Origin: Paenibacillus sp. JCM 10914
GTDB taxonomy: Bacteria; Bacillota; Bacilli; Paenibacillales; Paenibacillaceae
Assembly (NCBI RefSeq): GCF_001315105.1
Contig: NZ_BAZR01000037.1
Span: 1-46,987 of the forward strand
DNA length: 46,987 bases
Reading direction: 5' to 3'
Below are positions 27,158 to 36,029 of this stretch, piece by piece. A model generated the notes under the pieces. That model ran no database searches and was not told where the DNA came from. It saw only the letters and a list, made by a program, of their open reading frames with translations. The translations under genes were made by a program, and so were the position numbers. The first letter of the stretch is position 1. Every line of letters starts with the position of its first letter.

Positions 27158-28333
27158 ATGCCAAGTCATACTTTATCCACAGATATAGATATCAACCGAT
27201 TGATTGAGATCCGGCGCCATCTCCACCGGTTCCCTGAGCTGTCGAACGAGGAGTTCGAAACGACGCGACTGATCCGGGGGTGGCTGGAGGAAGCCGGAAT
27301 ACGGGTTGCGGAGTATCCGCTGGACACCGGCGTGATCGCCGAAGTAGGCGGGCTTCAAGAGGGGCCGATCATTGCGCTGCGCGCGGATATCGATGCCCTG
27401 CCGATCCAGGAAGAGACGGGTCTTCCGTTCGCCTCGACGATTCCCGGCAAAATGCATGCCTGCGGGCATGACTTTCATACGGCTGCCCTGATTGGGACGG
27501 CCTATGCCTTGAAGCAGCGTGAGCAGGAGCTGAGAGGAACCGTCAGGCTGATCTTTCAGCCGGCCGAAGAGAAGGCCAAGGGCGCAAAGCAGGTGATCGA
27601 CAGCGGAGCGCTTGAAGGCGTGCAGGCCATCTTCGGCATGCATAACAAACCGGATCTGCCTGTCGGGACCATCGGTATCAAAGAAGGTCCGTTAATGGCC
27701 GCCGCGGACGGCTTCGTGGTGGAAGTGGCGGGAAAGGGGTCCCATGCGGCTGTACCCGAAGCGGGCTTGGATCCGATTGTGACCGCATCGCATATCATCA
27801 CCGCGCTCCAGTCGATCGTAAGCCGGAATGTGGGCCCATTGAAGAGCGCCGTCATCAGTGTCACGAAGCTGCACAGCGGAACCGCGTGGAATGTCATTCC
27901 GGAGAAAGCGCTGCTGGAAGGGACCATTCGCACCTTCGACGATGACATACGGCTACAGGTACTTGAACGTTTCAGCCAGGTGGTTCAAGGCGTTGCGGCA
28001 GCTTTCGGAACGACAGCTGCCGTACGCTGGATCGAGGGGCCGCCGCCGGTGCATAACGATGGCGAGCTGGCAGAGCTCGGTCGTGCGGCCGCCGCCGACA
28101 CGGGCTACGAAGCAGTGATACCGGTTCCTTCGCCGGCCGGGGAGGATTTTGCGGTGTATCAACGTGAAGTTCCCGGACTGTTTGTCTTCATGGGGACAGC
28201 GGGTACGCAGGAGTGGCATCATCCGGCCTTTGATCTGGATGAGCGGGCGATTCCGGTCAGCGTCGATTTCTTCACGGAACTGGCTGTGCAGGCACTTCAG
28301 TATCACGATTCCGGCAGGGAGACTTCGCGATAA
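27158..28333 (+). CDS. M20-family N-acyl-amino-acid amidohydrolase (SndA/hippurate hydrolase-like)
   Basis: A 391-residue M20D metallopeptidase-fold enzyme: LRADIDALPIQEETGLPFAS, the metal motif HACGHDFHTA, QPAEEKAKGAKQVI with the catalytic Glu pair, GMHNKPDLPVG, the dimerisation domain from ~185, and a closing SPAGEDFAVY. Enzymes of this type remove acyl groups from N-acyl amino acids; in Bacillus sulfur operons (SndA/SndB) they deacetylate N-acetyl-S-alkyl-cysteine. TTAGGAGG stands ahead of ATG 27158. Confidence 0.92.
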   Translation: MPSHTLSTDIDINRLIEIRRHLHRFPELSNEEFETTRLIRGWLEEAGIRVAEYPLDTGVIAEVGGLQEGPIIALRADIDALPIQEETGLPFASTIPGKMHACGHDFHTAALIGTAYALKQREQELRGTVRLIFQPAEEKAKGAKQVIDSGALEGVQAIFGMHNKPDLPVGTIGIKEGPLMAAADGFVVEVAGKGSHAAVPEAGLDPIVTASHIITALQSIVSRNVGPLKSAVISVTKLHSGTAWNVIPEKALLEGTIRTFDDDIRLQVLERFSQVVQGVAAAFGTTAAVRWIEGPPPVHNDGELAELGRAAAADTGYEAVIPVPSPAGEDFAVYQREVPGLFVFMGTAGTQEWHHPAFDLDERAIPVSVDFFTELAVQALQYHDSGRETSR

Positions 28334-28396
28334 CAGGAGCTATTCTTATCGTCACACACAGACATCCATTTTTAAGTTTGTATTGGAGGAGATCGA

Positions 28397-28864
28397 ATGA
28401 GTGAGATTCAGATCGAAGCTTTCGTAAATACGCATGCACAGTTGCTTGCGGCTGTCGCCGGCCTAAGCGAGGATCAACTGCAATGGAAGCAGGCACCGAA
28501 CATATGGAGCGTGCAGGAGGTACTGTCCCATTTGGTGGATCACAGTATCGTGATCTCGTTTCGGATTCGGGATATTCTGGCCGGTACGACCTCGCAGCTG
28601 CCCGCATTTAATCAGGATGCCTGGGTCAGCGGTCAATATTCGAACGAAGGCAAAGCAGCCGATATTTTGGAGGCATTCCAGGGACTGCTGCATTACAACA
28701 GCTTGCTGCTTCGCCGTTTGAACGCTGTCGATGCAACCAAAACCGGCATAAATTTCAAAGGCGATACCGTCAGCGTCTCGGATATCGTCAGCGGGTTTGC
28801 CCGACACGTACAGAATCATCTCGGACAGATCGAACGCATTAAACTGGCTGCCGCTCCTGTGTGA
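28397..28864 (+). CDS. DinB-family protein, possible bacillithiol-dependent transferase
   Basis: A 155-residue DinB four-helix protein: NIWSVQEVLSHLVDH gives H45, and ARHVQNHLGQIERI gives the H137-x3-H141 pair, completing the three-His site. Several Bacillota DinB proteins transfer bacillithiol to electrophiles or act on thiol conjugates. Position inside a sulfur salvage operon, between the deacylase and the monooxygenase, supports a thiol-linked role. GGAGGAG precedes ATG 28397; 38 bases separate it from the next start. Confidence 0.85.
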   Translation: MSEIQIEAFVNTHAQLLAAVAGLSEDQLQWKQAPNIWSVQEVLSHLVDHSIVISFRIRDILAGTTSQLPAFNQDAWVSGQYSNEGKAADILEAFQGLLHYNSLLLRRLNAVDATKTGINFKGDTVSVSDIVSGFARHVQNHLGQIERIKLAAAPV

Positions 28865-28901
28865 GCGAAAGGGCGTTATTATCGATAAGGAGGAATGGAA
28901 T

Positions 28902-30239
28902 ATGGCAAAGCAAAGACAATTGAAACTGGGGGCGCTCCTGCATGGTGTAGGAGGAGGAACCTCCATGTGGCGGCATCCGGATGCGCAGCCGGATGCAAGC
29001 GTGAATTTTGAACTGTATAAGCAGTGGGTTCAGAAAGCGGAAGCGGGCAAGTTCGATCTGATCTTTATCGCGGACGGCTTGTATATCAATGAGAAATCGA
29101 TACCGCATTTTCTGAACCGCTTTGAGCCGATCTCTATTCTGAGCGCCCTGGCAGCCGTCAGCACCAACATCGGTCTTGTCGGTACGTTATCGACCTCGTA
29201 CAGCGAGCCGTTTACCGTTGCCCGTCAATTCGGGTCCCTTGATAAGATCAGCGACGGACGTGCCGGCTGGAACATCGTCACCTCTCCGCTGGAGGGCTCC
29301 GCCCTCAATTACGGCAAGAAGGAGCACCCGGAACATGATAAGCGATACCGAATCGCGACGGAGTATCTGGAGGTTGCCCGAGGTCTGTGGGATTCCTGGG
29401 AGGACGATGCTTTCGTGCGGAATAAGGAGACGGGCGTATTCTTCGATCCTGAGAAGCTGCACACGCTGAATCACGAAGGCGAGTTCTTCTCCGTGAAAGG
29501 ACCGCTGAATATCGCCCGTTCCAAGCAGGGGCAGCCGGTCATCTTTCAAGCGGGTGCGTCAGAGGTTGGCAAGAATTATGCTTCCAAGGAAGCCGATGCG
29601 GTATTCACCGGGCATGAGCGTGTGGAAGATGCGGTAGCCTTTTATCAGGACGTTAAATCGCGTGCAGCCGGATTCGGTCGAAATCCGGATGAAGTATTGA
29701 TCTTCCCAGGCATCGGGCCGATTATCGGCAATACCCCGGAGGAAGCCGAGCGCAAATATCAGGAAGCGGCAAGTCTGGTGACCATCGAGAATGCCTTGAA
29801 TTATCTCGGCCGCTTCTTCGAACATCACGACTTCTCCCAATACCCGCTGGATGAGCCATTCCCTGAGCTGGGCGACCTGGGCAGGAACAGCTTCCAGAGC
29901 GGTACCGACAAAATCAAACGGGATGCCAAGGAGAAGGGACTCACGCTTCGTCAAGTGGCGCTGCAGTCGGCCACGCCCCGCGGCGGTTTTATCGGCACCC
30001 CGGAGCAGGTGGCAGACAAGATTCAGGCCTGGTTTGAGGCGGGTGCGGCAGATGGCTTCATGATTACCGCGGCCGTGCCGAACGGACTAGAGGATTTTGT
30101 GGACCTGGTCGTGCCGATTCTGCAGGAGAGAGGCATTTACAGAACGGAGTATGAGAGCGACACGCTGCGCGGCAATTTGGGATTGCCCGTGCCCCTGAAT
30201 CGCTACAGCAAGGATCAGGCAGTTGCTGCCCGTTCCTAA
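28902..30239 (+). CDS. NtaA/SnaA/DszA-type FMN-dependent monooxygenase (CmoJ/YxeK-like)
   Basis: A 445-residue LLM-superfamily monooxygenase. Signatures: KFDLIFIADGLYIN, GLVGTLSTSYSEPFTVARQF, GRAGWNIVTSPLEGSALNYG, PVIFQAGASEVGK, and FIGTPEQVADKIQAWFEAGAADGF. The NtaA/SnaA/DszA group oxygenates nitrogen or sulfur substrates with FMNH2 from a partner reductase; the Bacillus members CmoJ and YxeK cleave C-S bonds of N-acetylated S-substituted cysteines. ATG 28902 follows AAGGAGG (28887-28893). The reductase gene is next. A close paralogue is at 31139. Confidence 0.92.
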   Translation: MAKQRQLKLGALLHGVGGGTSMWRHPDAQPDASVNFELYKQWVQKAEAGKFDLIFIADGLYINEKSIPHFLNRFEPISILSALAAVSTNIGLVGTLSTSYSEPFTVARQFGSLDKISDGRAGWNIVTSPLEGSALNYGKKEHPEHDKRYRIATEYLEVARGLWDSWEDDAFVRNKETGVFFDPEKLHTLNHEGEFFSVKGPLNIARSKQGQPVIFQAGASEVGKNYASKEADAVFTGHERVEDAVAFYQDVKSRAAGFGRNPDEVLIFPGIGPIIGNTPEEAERKYQEAASLVTIENALNYLGRFFEHHDFSQYPLDEPFPELGDLGRNSFQSGTDKIKRDAKEKGLTLRQVALQSATPRGGFIGTPEQVADKIQAWFEAGAADGFMITAAVPNGLEDFVDLVVPILQERGIYRTEYESDTLRGNLGLPVPLNRYSKDQAVAARS

Positions 30240-30281
30240 GAGGGAATGAAGAGCATTTACAAATAAGGAGGAAGACCAGCT

Positions 30282-30854
30282 ATGACGAAAATTGCATTTA
30301 TAGCCGGAAGCCCGACACAAGGGTCTCGTTTGTTCGGATTGACGCAGTACTTAGAGGACCGTCTGGTCATTGCCGGCTACGAGATCGAATTTATCTCGGC
30401 AGCCGATCTACCCGCGGAGGACTTGCTGCGGGCCGATTTCAACAGTCCGGCCATCAAGCAGGCCATCGCGGCAGTTGAAGGTGCCGCTGCCGTAATCATT
30501 GCAAGCCCGGTGTACAAGGCTTCCTATTCGGGAGCGCTGAAGACGATTCTGGACCTGCTTCCCCAAAAAGGCCTGCAGGGCAAAGTCGTGCTCCCGCTCT
30601 TTATCGGAGGCACCATCGCACATCTGCTTGCCGTGGATTATGCGCTGAAACCGGTGGTATCTGCACTTGGAGGGACCAACATTCTCGGAGGCGTCTTTGC
30701 TGTAGATCAGTGGGTCACCCGCCTGGAGTTGGGCGGTTACGATATCACGGAGCAACTGAGAGAACGCCTGGATGATGCGCTGAATGATCTGTATACAGAG
30801 CTGGCTCGTTATGCATCGGATGTGCCGACAGAACGGCAGGAGCAGGCTGTCTAA
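30282..30854 (+). CDS. ssuE: NADPH-dependent FMN reductase, SsuE family
   Basis: A 190-residue flavodoxin-like reductase: the N-terminal FMN loop IAGSPTQGSRLFGLTQYL, then IIASPVYKASYSGALKTILDLLP and a central FIGGTIAHLLAVDYALKPVVSALG typical of SsuE. It would supply FMNH2 to the neighbouring monooxygenases. AAGGAGGAAG precedes ATG 30282. Last gene of the first sulfur transcription unit; a terminator follows at 30901. Confidence 0.9.
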   Translation: MTKIAFIAGSPTQGSRLFGLTQYLEDRLVIAGYEIEFISAADLPAEDLLRADFNSPAIKQAIAAVEGAAAVIIASPVYKASYSGALKTILDLLPQKGLQGKVVLPLFIGGTIAHLLAVDYALKPVVSALGGTNILGGVFAVDQWVTRLELGGYDITEQLRERLDDALNDLYTELARYASDVPTERQEQAV

Positions 30855-30900
30855 CGCCTGGACCCCAAAGGCAGAACCGTCATCGTCAGATGCTGCAGCA

Positions 30901-30932
30901 ACCACGATCCTAACCGTGGATCGTGGTTTTTG
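30901..30932 (+). terminator. Rho-independent terminator closing the first sulfur unit
   Basis: ACCACGATCC pairs perfectly with GGATCGTGGT (30901-30910, 30918-30927), followed by TTTTTG. Confidence 0.85.
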
Positions 30933-31046
30933 TGCTGCCATTATCACCACGGTATAAAGGTTCTAATAGAGAATCGAAAAGCGAGGATAGAACTTCTCTA
31001 TATGATCTTGTAGATGGGAAAGCAGGGTGGTAGAGTTATCAACAAC

Positions 31047-31061
31047 TTAATTCCGACTATA
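31047..31061. promoter_or_regulatory. Possible sulfur-regulator element
   Basis: TTAATTCCGACTATA followed by CTCATGGGAA (arms TTCC/GGGAA) lies ~80 bases before the second monooxygenase gene. It resembles, on the opposite strand, the AATTCC/TATAG element at 22906-22934. A CymR or LysR site is a guess. Confidence 0.3.
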
Positions 31062-31138
31062 CTCATGGGAAAGGTTTAATCAAGGCATAGCAAGGGGATC
31101 TTCCAGTTTCAAAATCAATGGTAAAGGTGGAGTGGAAC

Positions 31139-32467
31139 ATGGGTAGAGATAGAAAGCTTCGATTGGGAGCTTCCATTCATGGAGTGGGCAGCAGTCACAC
31201 TGCATGGAGGCATCCGCGGATTCCTTCGGATGCCAGCGTCAGTATTCCTTTTTATACGGGACAGGCGCTGAAGGCTGAAGAAGGCAAGTTTGATTTTGTA
31301 TTTGTGGCGGACGGTCTGTATATCAACGACAAATCGATACCGCATTTTCTAAATCGCTTTGAACCGATTACGATCTTGTCGGCGCTGGGTGCGGTCACTT
31401 CAAGGATCGGGCTGGTCGGAACCCTTTCGACTTCATACAGCGAACCATTCACGGTTGCCCGGCAGTTCGCGTCAATCGATCACATTAGCGGAGGTAGAGC
31501 CGGATGGAACGTAGTCACCTCTCCACTGGAAGGAACCGCCCTGAATTTCGGGCGTCACAGACATCCGTCGCATCCTGAGCGCTACCGGATCGCCGAAGAA
31601 TATCTGGACGTGGTGAAGGGGCTGTGGGATTCATGGGAGGACGATGCCTTTATCCGTGATAAGGCGAGCGGCGTATTCTTCGATCCTGCCAAGCTGCACC
31701 GGCTGAACCATGAAGGCGAGCATTTCTCCGTGCAAGGACCGCTTAACATTGCTCGTTCCAGACAAGGGCAGCCGGTCGTATTTCAAGCCGGGTCGTCCGA
31801 CAGTGGCCGGTCCCTGGCAGCCAAAACCGCGGATGCGGTCTTTACCGGCCCGGATTCGATCGAGGAAGCGAAGTCGTTCTACAAGGATGTGAAGAGGCGA
31901 GCCGCGGAATACGGCCGTTCACAAGACGACATTCTGATCTTTCCGGGGATTGGGCCGATTGTGGGCGCAACCGAGGAAGAGGCAGAGCGGAAATACCGCG
32001 AGATTGCGGAGCTGGTCACACCGGAGAAGGCGCTTGAATACCTGGGGCGTTACTTTGAACACCATGACTTCTCCCAGTATCCGCTTGACGAGCCGTTCCC
32101 CGATCTGGGCGATTTCGGTTCGAACAGCTTCCGCAGCACCACGGACCGCATCAAGCAGCGGGCGAAGGAACAGAACCTTACGCTGCGCCAAGTGGCGCTG
32201 CAGGAAGCTACGCCAAGAACGGTGTTCATCGGCACGCCGGAGAGGGTGGCCGATCTCCTGCAGCAGTGGTTCGAAGAGGAAGCTGCCGACGGGTTCATCA
32301 TTGGCGCAAGCGTACCGGGCGGTTTAGATGACTTCGTGGACCTGGTTGTGCCGATTCTGAGGGAACGCGGATTGTTCCGAACCGAGTACGAGGAGGACAC
32401 CCTGCGAGGAAATCTCGGCATTCCCGTTCCGGTCAATCGCTATACCCGGGAACCATTACAAACATAA
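31139..32467 (+). CDS. Second NtaA/SnaA/DszA-type FMN-dependent monooxygenase
   Basis: A 442-residue paralogue of the product at 28902, sharing nearly every block (KFDFVFVADGLYINDKSI, GTLSTSYSEPFTVARQF, AGWNVVTSPLEGTALNFG, FIGTPERVADLLQQWFEEEAADGF). The differing N-terminal segment and loops around residues 20-45 suggest a different substrate. ATG 31139 follows AAGGTGGAG (31124-31132). It begins a new unit 284 bases after the reductase gene and leads into the peptide-type importer, which may feed it. No reductase gene is in this second unit; SsuE upstream could serve both. Confidence 0.92.
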   Translation: MGRDRKLRLGASIHGVGSSHTAWRHPRIPSDASVSIPFYTGQALKAEEGKFDFVFVADGLYINDKSIPHFLNRFEPITILSALGAVTSRIGLVGTLSTSYSEPFTVARQFASIDHISGGRAGWNVVTSPLEGTALNFGRHRHPSHPERYRIAEEYLDVVKGLWDSWEDDAFIRDKASGVFFDPAKLHRLNHEGEHFSVQGPLNIARSRQGQPVVFQAGSSDSGRSLAAKTADAVFTGPDSIEEAKSFYKDVKRRAAEYGRSQDDILIFPGIGPIVGATEEEAERKYREIAELVTPEKALEYLGRYFEHHDFSQYPLDEPFPDLGDFGSNSFRSTTDRIKQRAKEQNLTLRQVALQEATPRTVFIGTPERVADLLQQWFEEEAADGFIIGASVPGGLDDFVDLVVPILRERGLFRTEYEEDTLRGNLGIPVPVNRYTREPLQT

Positions 32468-32489
32468 TTCGGATGTGGAGGGAGTCGTT

Positions 32490-34151
32490 ATGGATATGAG
32501 AAGCCATGCTCGAAATCGAAGAAAGTCGGTTACCGCTGCTGTTCTGGGGATGATGCTCCTGCTGTCCGCTTGCGGAGGGCAGCAAGCCTCTTCAGGGAAT
32601 ACAACAGCCGCCGGAACGCTAGTCGCCACGCAAGGCGTGCCTGCTCAGGGAGGAGAGCTCAGTTTTGCCCTTGCAACATCGCCTGACACGCTGGATCCGC
32701 ACCGCAGCGGGCTAGCGGTATCGGTTCGCGTCATTCGCACGATTCACGACAGCCTGGTCGTGCAACTGCCAGACCATACGATCAAGCCATGGCTGGCGAC
32801 GGAGTGGGAAATCTCGGAGGATGGGCTCAGCTATACGTTCAAGCTGCGGGAGGACGTGAGGTTCCATGACGGTACCCCGTTTAATGCGGAAGCAGTGAAA
32901 TATAACTTTGACCGGATTTTGGATCCGGCCACGAAAGCGTCCAATGCAGCAGCACTGCTTCAGCCTTATCAATCCTCGGAAGTCCTGGACGAGTATACAG
33001 TCAAGCTGAATCTGGCAACGCCGTCCAGAGCTTTCCTCGGTAATCTGAGCCAAGCGCTGCTCGGCATTGTCTCCCCGACGGCCGCACAGCAATACGGCGA
33101 TCAGCTAGGTCAGCAACCTGTGGGCACAGGTCCGTTCAAGTTCGTGAAATGGGAGGAGAACGCAGGGATTCAGGTGGAGCGCAATCCAGACTACAAGTGG
33201 GCGCCGGAACTGGTGACCAATCAGGGAGCGCCTTATTTGGACGGGATCGATTTCAGAATCGTACCGGAGGAAGCCACACGGATCGGCAGCGTTCAGAGTA
33301 AGCAGGTGCTTGCCGCGGAGACGGTACCGCCGCAAAATATTTTGACATTGGAGAAGGACCCGAACTTCCAGCTGCTGCAGACGAACACCGTTGGATTGCC
33401 TTATACGCTTTTTTTTAATAAGGATCGCGAACCATGGAATGAGCTGAAAGCCCGGCAGGCCGTCCAGCTCGCGGTGGATGTGGATACGATCGTCAAGACG
33501 TTGTATTTGGGCACCTACGAGCGTGCCTGGTCTCCGCTGACGCCGGGAACATTCGGTTATGACGCATCGCTTGAGCAAGCGATTAAGCCTGATATCCCGA
33601 AGGCCAATCAGTTGCTGGATGAGCTGGGATGGGTGAGGGGAGAAGACGGTATTCGGGCCAAGGACGGCAAGAAGCTTGCGCTTCATTATGTGGACGGCAC
33701 CCCGAACCGGGAGAAGCGCAATGATATTGCGGTGATGATTCAGCAGCAGCTGAAGCAGATCGGCATCGCCGTCGAGGTCGAGATCACGAAGGATATTCGC
33801 ACGGTGGTGTATACCAACGGCAACTATGACTTGTATGGCAACAGCCAGGTGAACTCGGACCCGAACGCACTCTACTCGTTCTATCACTCTTACGATCCGA
33901 AAGGCCAGGCCAGTCTGTCCAGGCTGAACGAGCCGGAAGTGGATCAATGGCTTGAACAGGGGCGGGTGGAGAAGGACGACGAGAAACGTGCAGAGCTGTA
34001 TAAGCAGGTGCAGCAATATATCATCGAACATGCCATCATCCTTCCGATTTATGTGTTTCCATATACGGTGGCAGCATCGAATTCGGTTCAAGGCGTGTTG
34101 TTCGATTCGCTGGGCTACCCATTATTTAATGATGTGTCTCTACAAAAATAA
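32490..34151 (+). CDS. Family-5 (peptide/nickel/glutathione-type) ABC substrate-binding lipoprotein
   Basis: A 553-residue lipoprotein, lipobox LLLSAC (C28), with the SBP_bac_5 fold: FALATSPDTLDPHRS at the start of the mature domain, FKLREDVRFHDGTPFNAEAVKYN, VGTGPFKFVKWEENAG, and the C-terminal region around LYKQVQQYIIEHAIILPIY. ATG 32490 is preceded by GGAGGGAG (32477-32484). Ligands of the family include di/oligopeptides, glutathione and nickel chelates; a sulfur-containing peptide or conjugate fits the context. Permeases and a double ATPase follow. Confidence 0.93.
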   Translation: MDMRSHARNRRKSVTAAVLGMMLLLSACGGQQASSGNTTAAGTLVATQGVPAQGGELSFALATSPDTLDPHRSGLAVSVRVIRTIHDSLVVQLPDHTIKPWLATEWEISEDGLSYTFKLREDVRFHDGTPFNAEAVKYNFDRILDPATKASNAAALLQPYQSSEVLDEYTVKLNLATPSRAFLGNLSQALLGIVSPTAAQQYGDQLGQQPVGTGPFKFVKWEENAGIQVERNPDYKWAPELVTNQGAPYLDGIDFRIVPEEATRIGSVQSKQVLAAETVPPQNILTLEKDPNFQLLQTNTVGLPYTLFFNKDREPWNELKARQAVQLAVDVDTIVKTLYLGTYERAWSPLTPGTFGYDASLEQAIKPDIPKANQLLDELGWVRGEDGIRAKDGKKLALHYVDGTPNREKRNDIAVMIQQQLKQIGIAVEVEITKDIRTVVYTNGNYDLYGNSQVNSDPNALYSFYHSYDPKGQASLSRLNEPEVDQWLEQGRVEKDDEKRAELYKQVQQYIIEHAIILPIYVFPYTVAASNSVQGVLFDSLGYPLFNDVSLQK

Positions 34152-34178
34152 CAGAAGGGGAAGGGGGCTTGAAGGCGT

Positions 34179-35105
34179 ATGGCTAGGACGTTGATCGAAC
34201 GGGTGCTGACTTCTCTGCTCGTCATTGTCGGTTCGCTCGTTCTGGTGTTCTCCATTCTCTATGTTCTTCCCGGGGACCCCACGGATAATATGGTGGACCC
34301 CTCCATGGCAACCCCGGAGGTGATCGCGAACCTGAGGCACCAACTTGGGGTAGATCAACCCTTTCATATTCAGTTCCTGCGTTATTTCGGCAGCATTATT
34401 CAAGGCGATTTCGGTACATCGCTCATCAATTCCGATCCGGTGCTGCCGAAGATCGTGAAGAGCTTCCCGGCAACCCTTGCACTGACGGCCGCTAGCTCCC
34501 TGGTCTCGATCATCGTCGGTATTTTGCTTGGGGTATTGTCCGCCATTCACCGGAACAAGGCGATTGATATCATCGCCCGGATCGTCGGTTTATTCGGGAT
34601 ATCGATGCCCACCTTCTGGTCAGGCATCCTGCTGATTCTGATCTTCTCGATTACACTCGGCTGGTTCCCGGCGATGGGCTCGGATGGTTGGAAGACGCTG
34701 GTGCTGCCGGCTCTGGCGCTCGGCACGGTTGGAGCGGGCTTCATCGTACGCATGGTTCGTAACAGCATGCTGGATGTGATCAGCGAACCGTTCATGGTTA
34801 CTTTACGCTCCAAGGGTCTTGCGGAGCGGGCAGTGATGTACCGGCATGCGCTGCGCAATGCTTTAATTCCGGCAGTGACCATGATCGGCATGTTAATCGG
34901 CGAGATGCTGGCCGGCACGGTTGTCATTGAGACCGTATTTTCCCGGCAAGGGATCGGGAGGATTATCGCGGACGCCATCATGGCCAAGGATCTGCCGGTC
35001 GTTCAAGGCGTCATTCTTTTTTCCGCGATCATCTACGTGATTGTGAACCTGCTCGTGGATATTTCCTATACATTTATTGATCCGCGTGTCAGACGTTCGG
35101 CTTAA
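34179..35105 (+). CDS. ABC transporter permease, DppB/GsiC family
   Basis: A 308-residue permease with six membrane helices and the family N-terminus (RVLTSLLVIVGSLVLVFSILYVLPGDPTDNM) and LGVDQPFHIQFLRYFG. The inner-membrane EAA loop (SKGLAERAVMYRHALRNALIP) docks the ATPase. GGGGAAGGGGG stands upstream of ATG 34179. It pairs with the permease at 35124. Confidence 0.93.
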   Translation: MARTLIERVLTSLLVIVGSLVLVFSILYVLPGDPTDNMVDPSMATPEVIANLRHQLGVDQPFHIQFLRYFGSIIQGDFGTSLINSDPVLPKIVKSFPATLALTAASSLVSIIVGILLGVLSAIHRNKAIDIIARIVGLFGISMPTFWSGILLILIFSITLGWFPAMGSDGWKTLVLPALALGTVGAGFIVRMVRNSMLDVISEPFMVTLRSKGLAERAVMYRHALRNALIPAVTMIGMLIGEMLAGTVVIETVFSRQGIGRIIADAIMAKDLPVVQGVILFSAIIYVIVNLLVDISYTFIDPRVRRSA

Positions 35106-35123
35106 ACAAGAGGAGGGAATAAT

Positions 35124-36019
35124 ATGAGAGAGGTGGTATCCGCCAAAACGGTTTGGCGTGAACGAAGGTTGATGTCCCCGGCTGCGCGCCGGATCCGCCG
35201 GTTCTCGGCGAATGATTGGTTTCTGTACGCCGCAGGCTGGTCGTTCTGTTTATTGCAGCTTGCGCCATCGTACCGCAGTGGATCGCGCCTTATGCCCCGA
35301 CGGATATGCTGACAGACCGTATTATGCAGGCACCGAGTGCGGCCCATATATTCGGTACCGATTATTTTGGCAGGGATATCTTCAGCGTGGTCGTTCATGG
35401 AAGCCGGGATTCGCTCTTTATCGGCTTTGCCTCTGTGCTCGTTGGCGGGCTGATCGGCGGGACAGTCGGTGCATTGTCCGGATATGCCGGGGGCTGGGTG
35501 GATACCGTCATGATGCGGTTGAATGACATTCTGATGACCATACCGGGCATCCTGCTTGCGCTCGCCATTGCCGGCGCCCTCGGACCGAGTCTGTTCAATA
35601 TTGTGCTGGCGGTGGCGGTCTCCGCCATACCGGGTTATGCCCGCGTGATGCGGGCTCAGATTATGAGCATCAAGAACCGTACCTTCGTGAAGGCTGCTGG
35701 GTCCATCGGCGTTTCGCCGCTGCGTGTTTTTTGGGATCATGTACTGCCGAACAGCCTATCTCCCTTGCTGGTTATGGCAACCATCGGCATCGGTACTTCC
35801 ATTCTGACGGGGGCGGGGCTGAGCTTCCTTGGCCTGGGCGTACTCCGCGAAGTACCGGACTGGGGGACGCTGCTCTCCCAAGGCAGGGGATATTTGACCG
35901 TCGCATGGTGGATGTGTACTTTTCCAGGGCTGGCGATTACGGTATTCGTGCTGTCCGTCAATATCATTGGGGACCGTCTGAGAGATCATCTCGATCCGAA
36001 GAAAATCACGCAGCCATAG
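35124..36019 (+). pseudogene. ABC transporter permease, DppC/GsiD family, frameshifted at about 35237
   Basis: ATG 35124 with AGAGGAGGG opens a frame (MREVVSAKTVWRERRLMSPA...NDWFLYAAG) that leaves the family sequence after AAG and stops at 35312. The other frame, entered at the same place, reads LVVLFIAACAIVPQWIAPYA and continues to 36019 with HIFGTDYFGRDIFS and the EAA loop. Adding one base in GCAGGCTGG (as GGCCTGG) joins AAG to LVVLF. The repaired product is about 298 residues with six membrane helices. Confidence 0.85.
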
Positions 36020-36029
36020 GAGGGCATAT

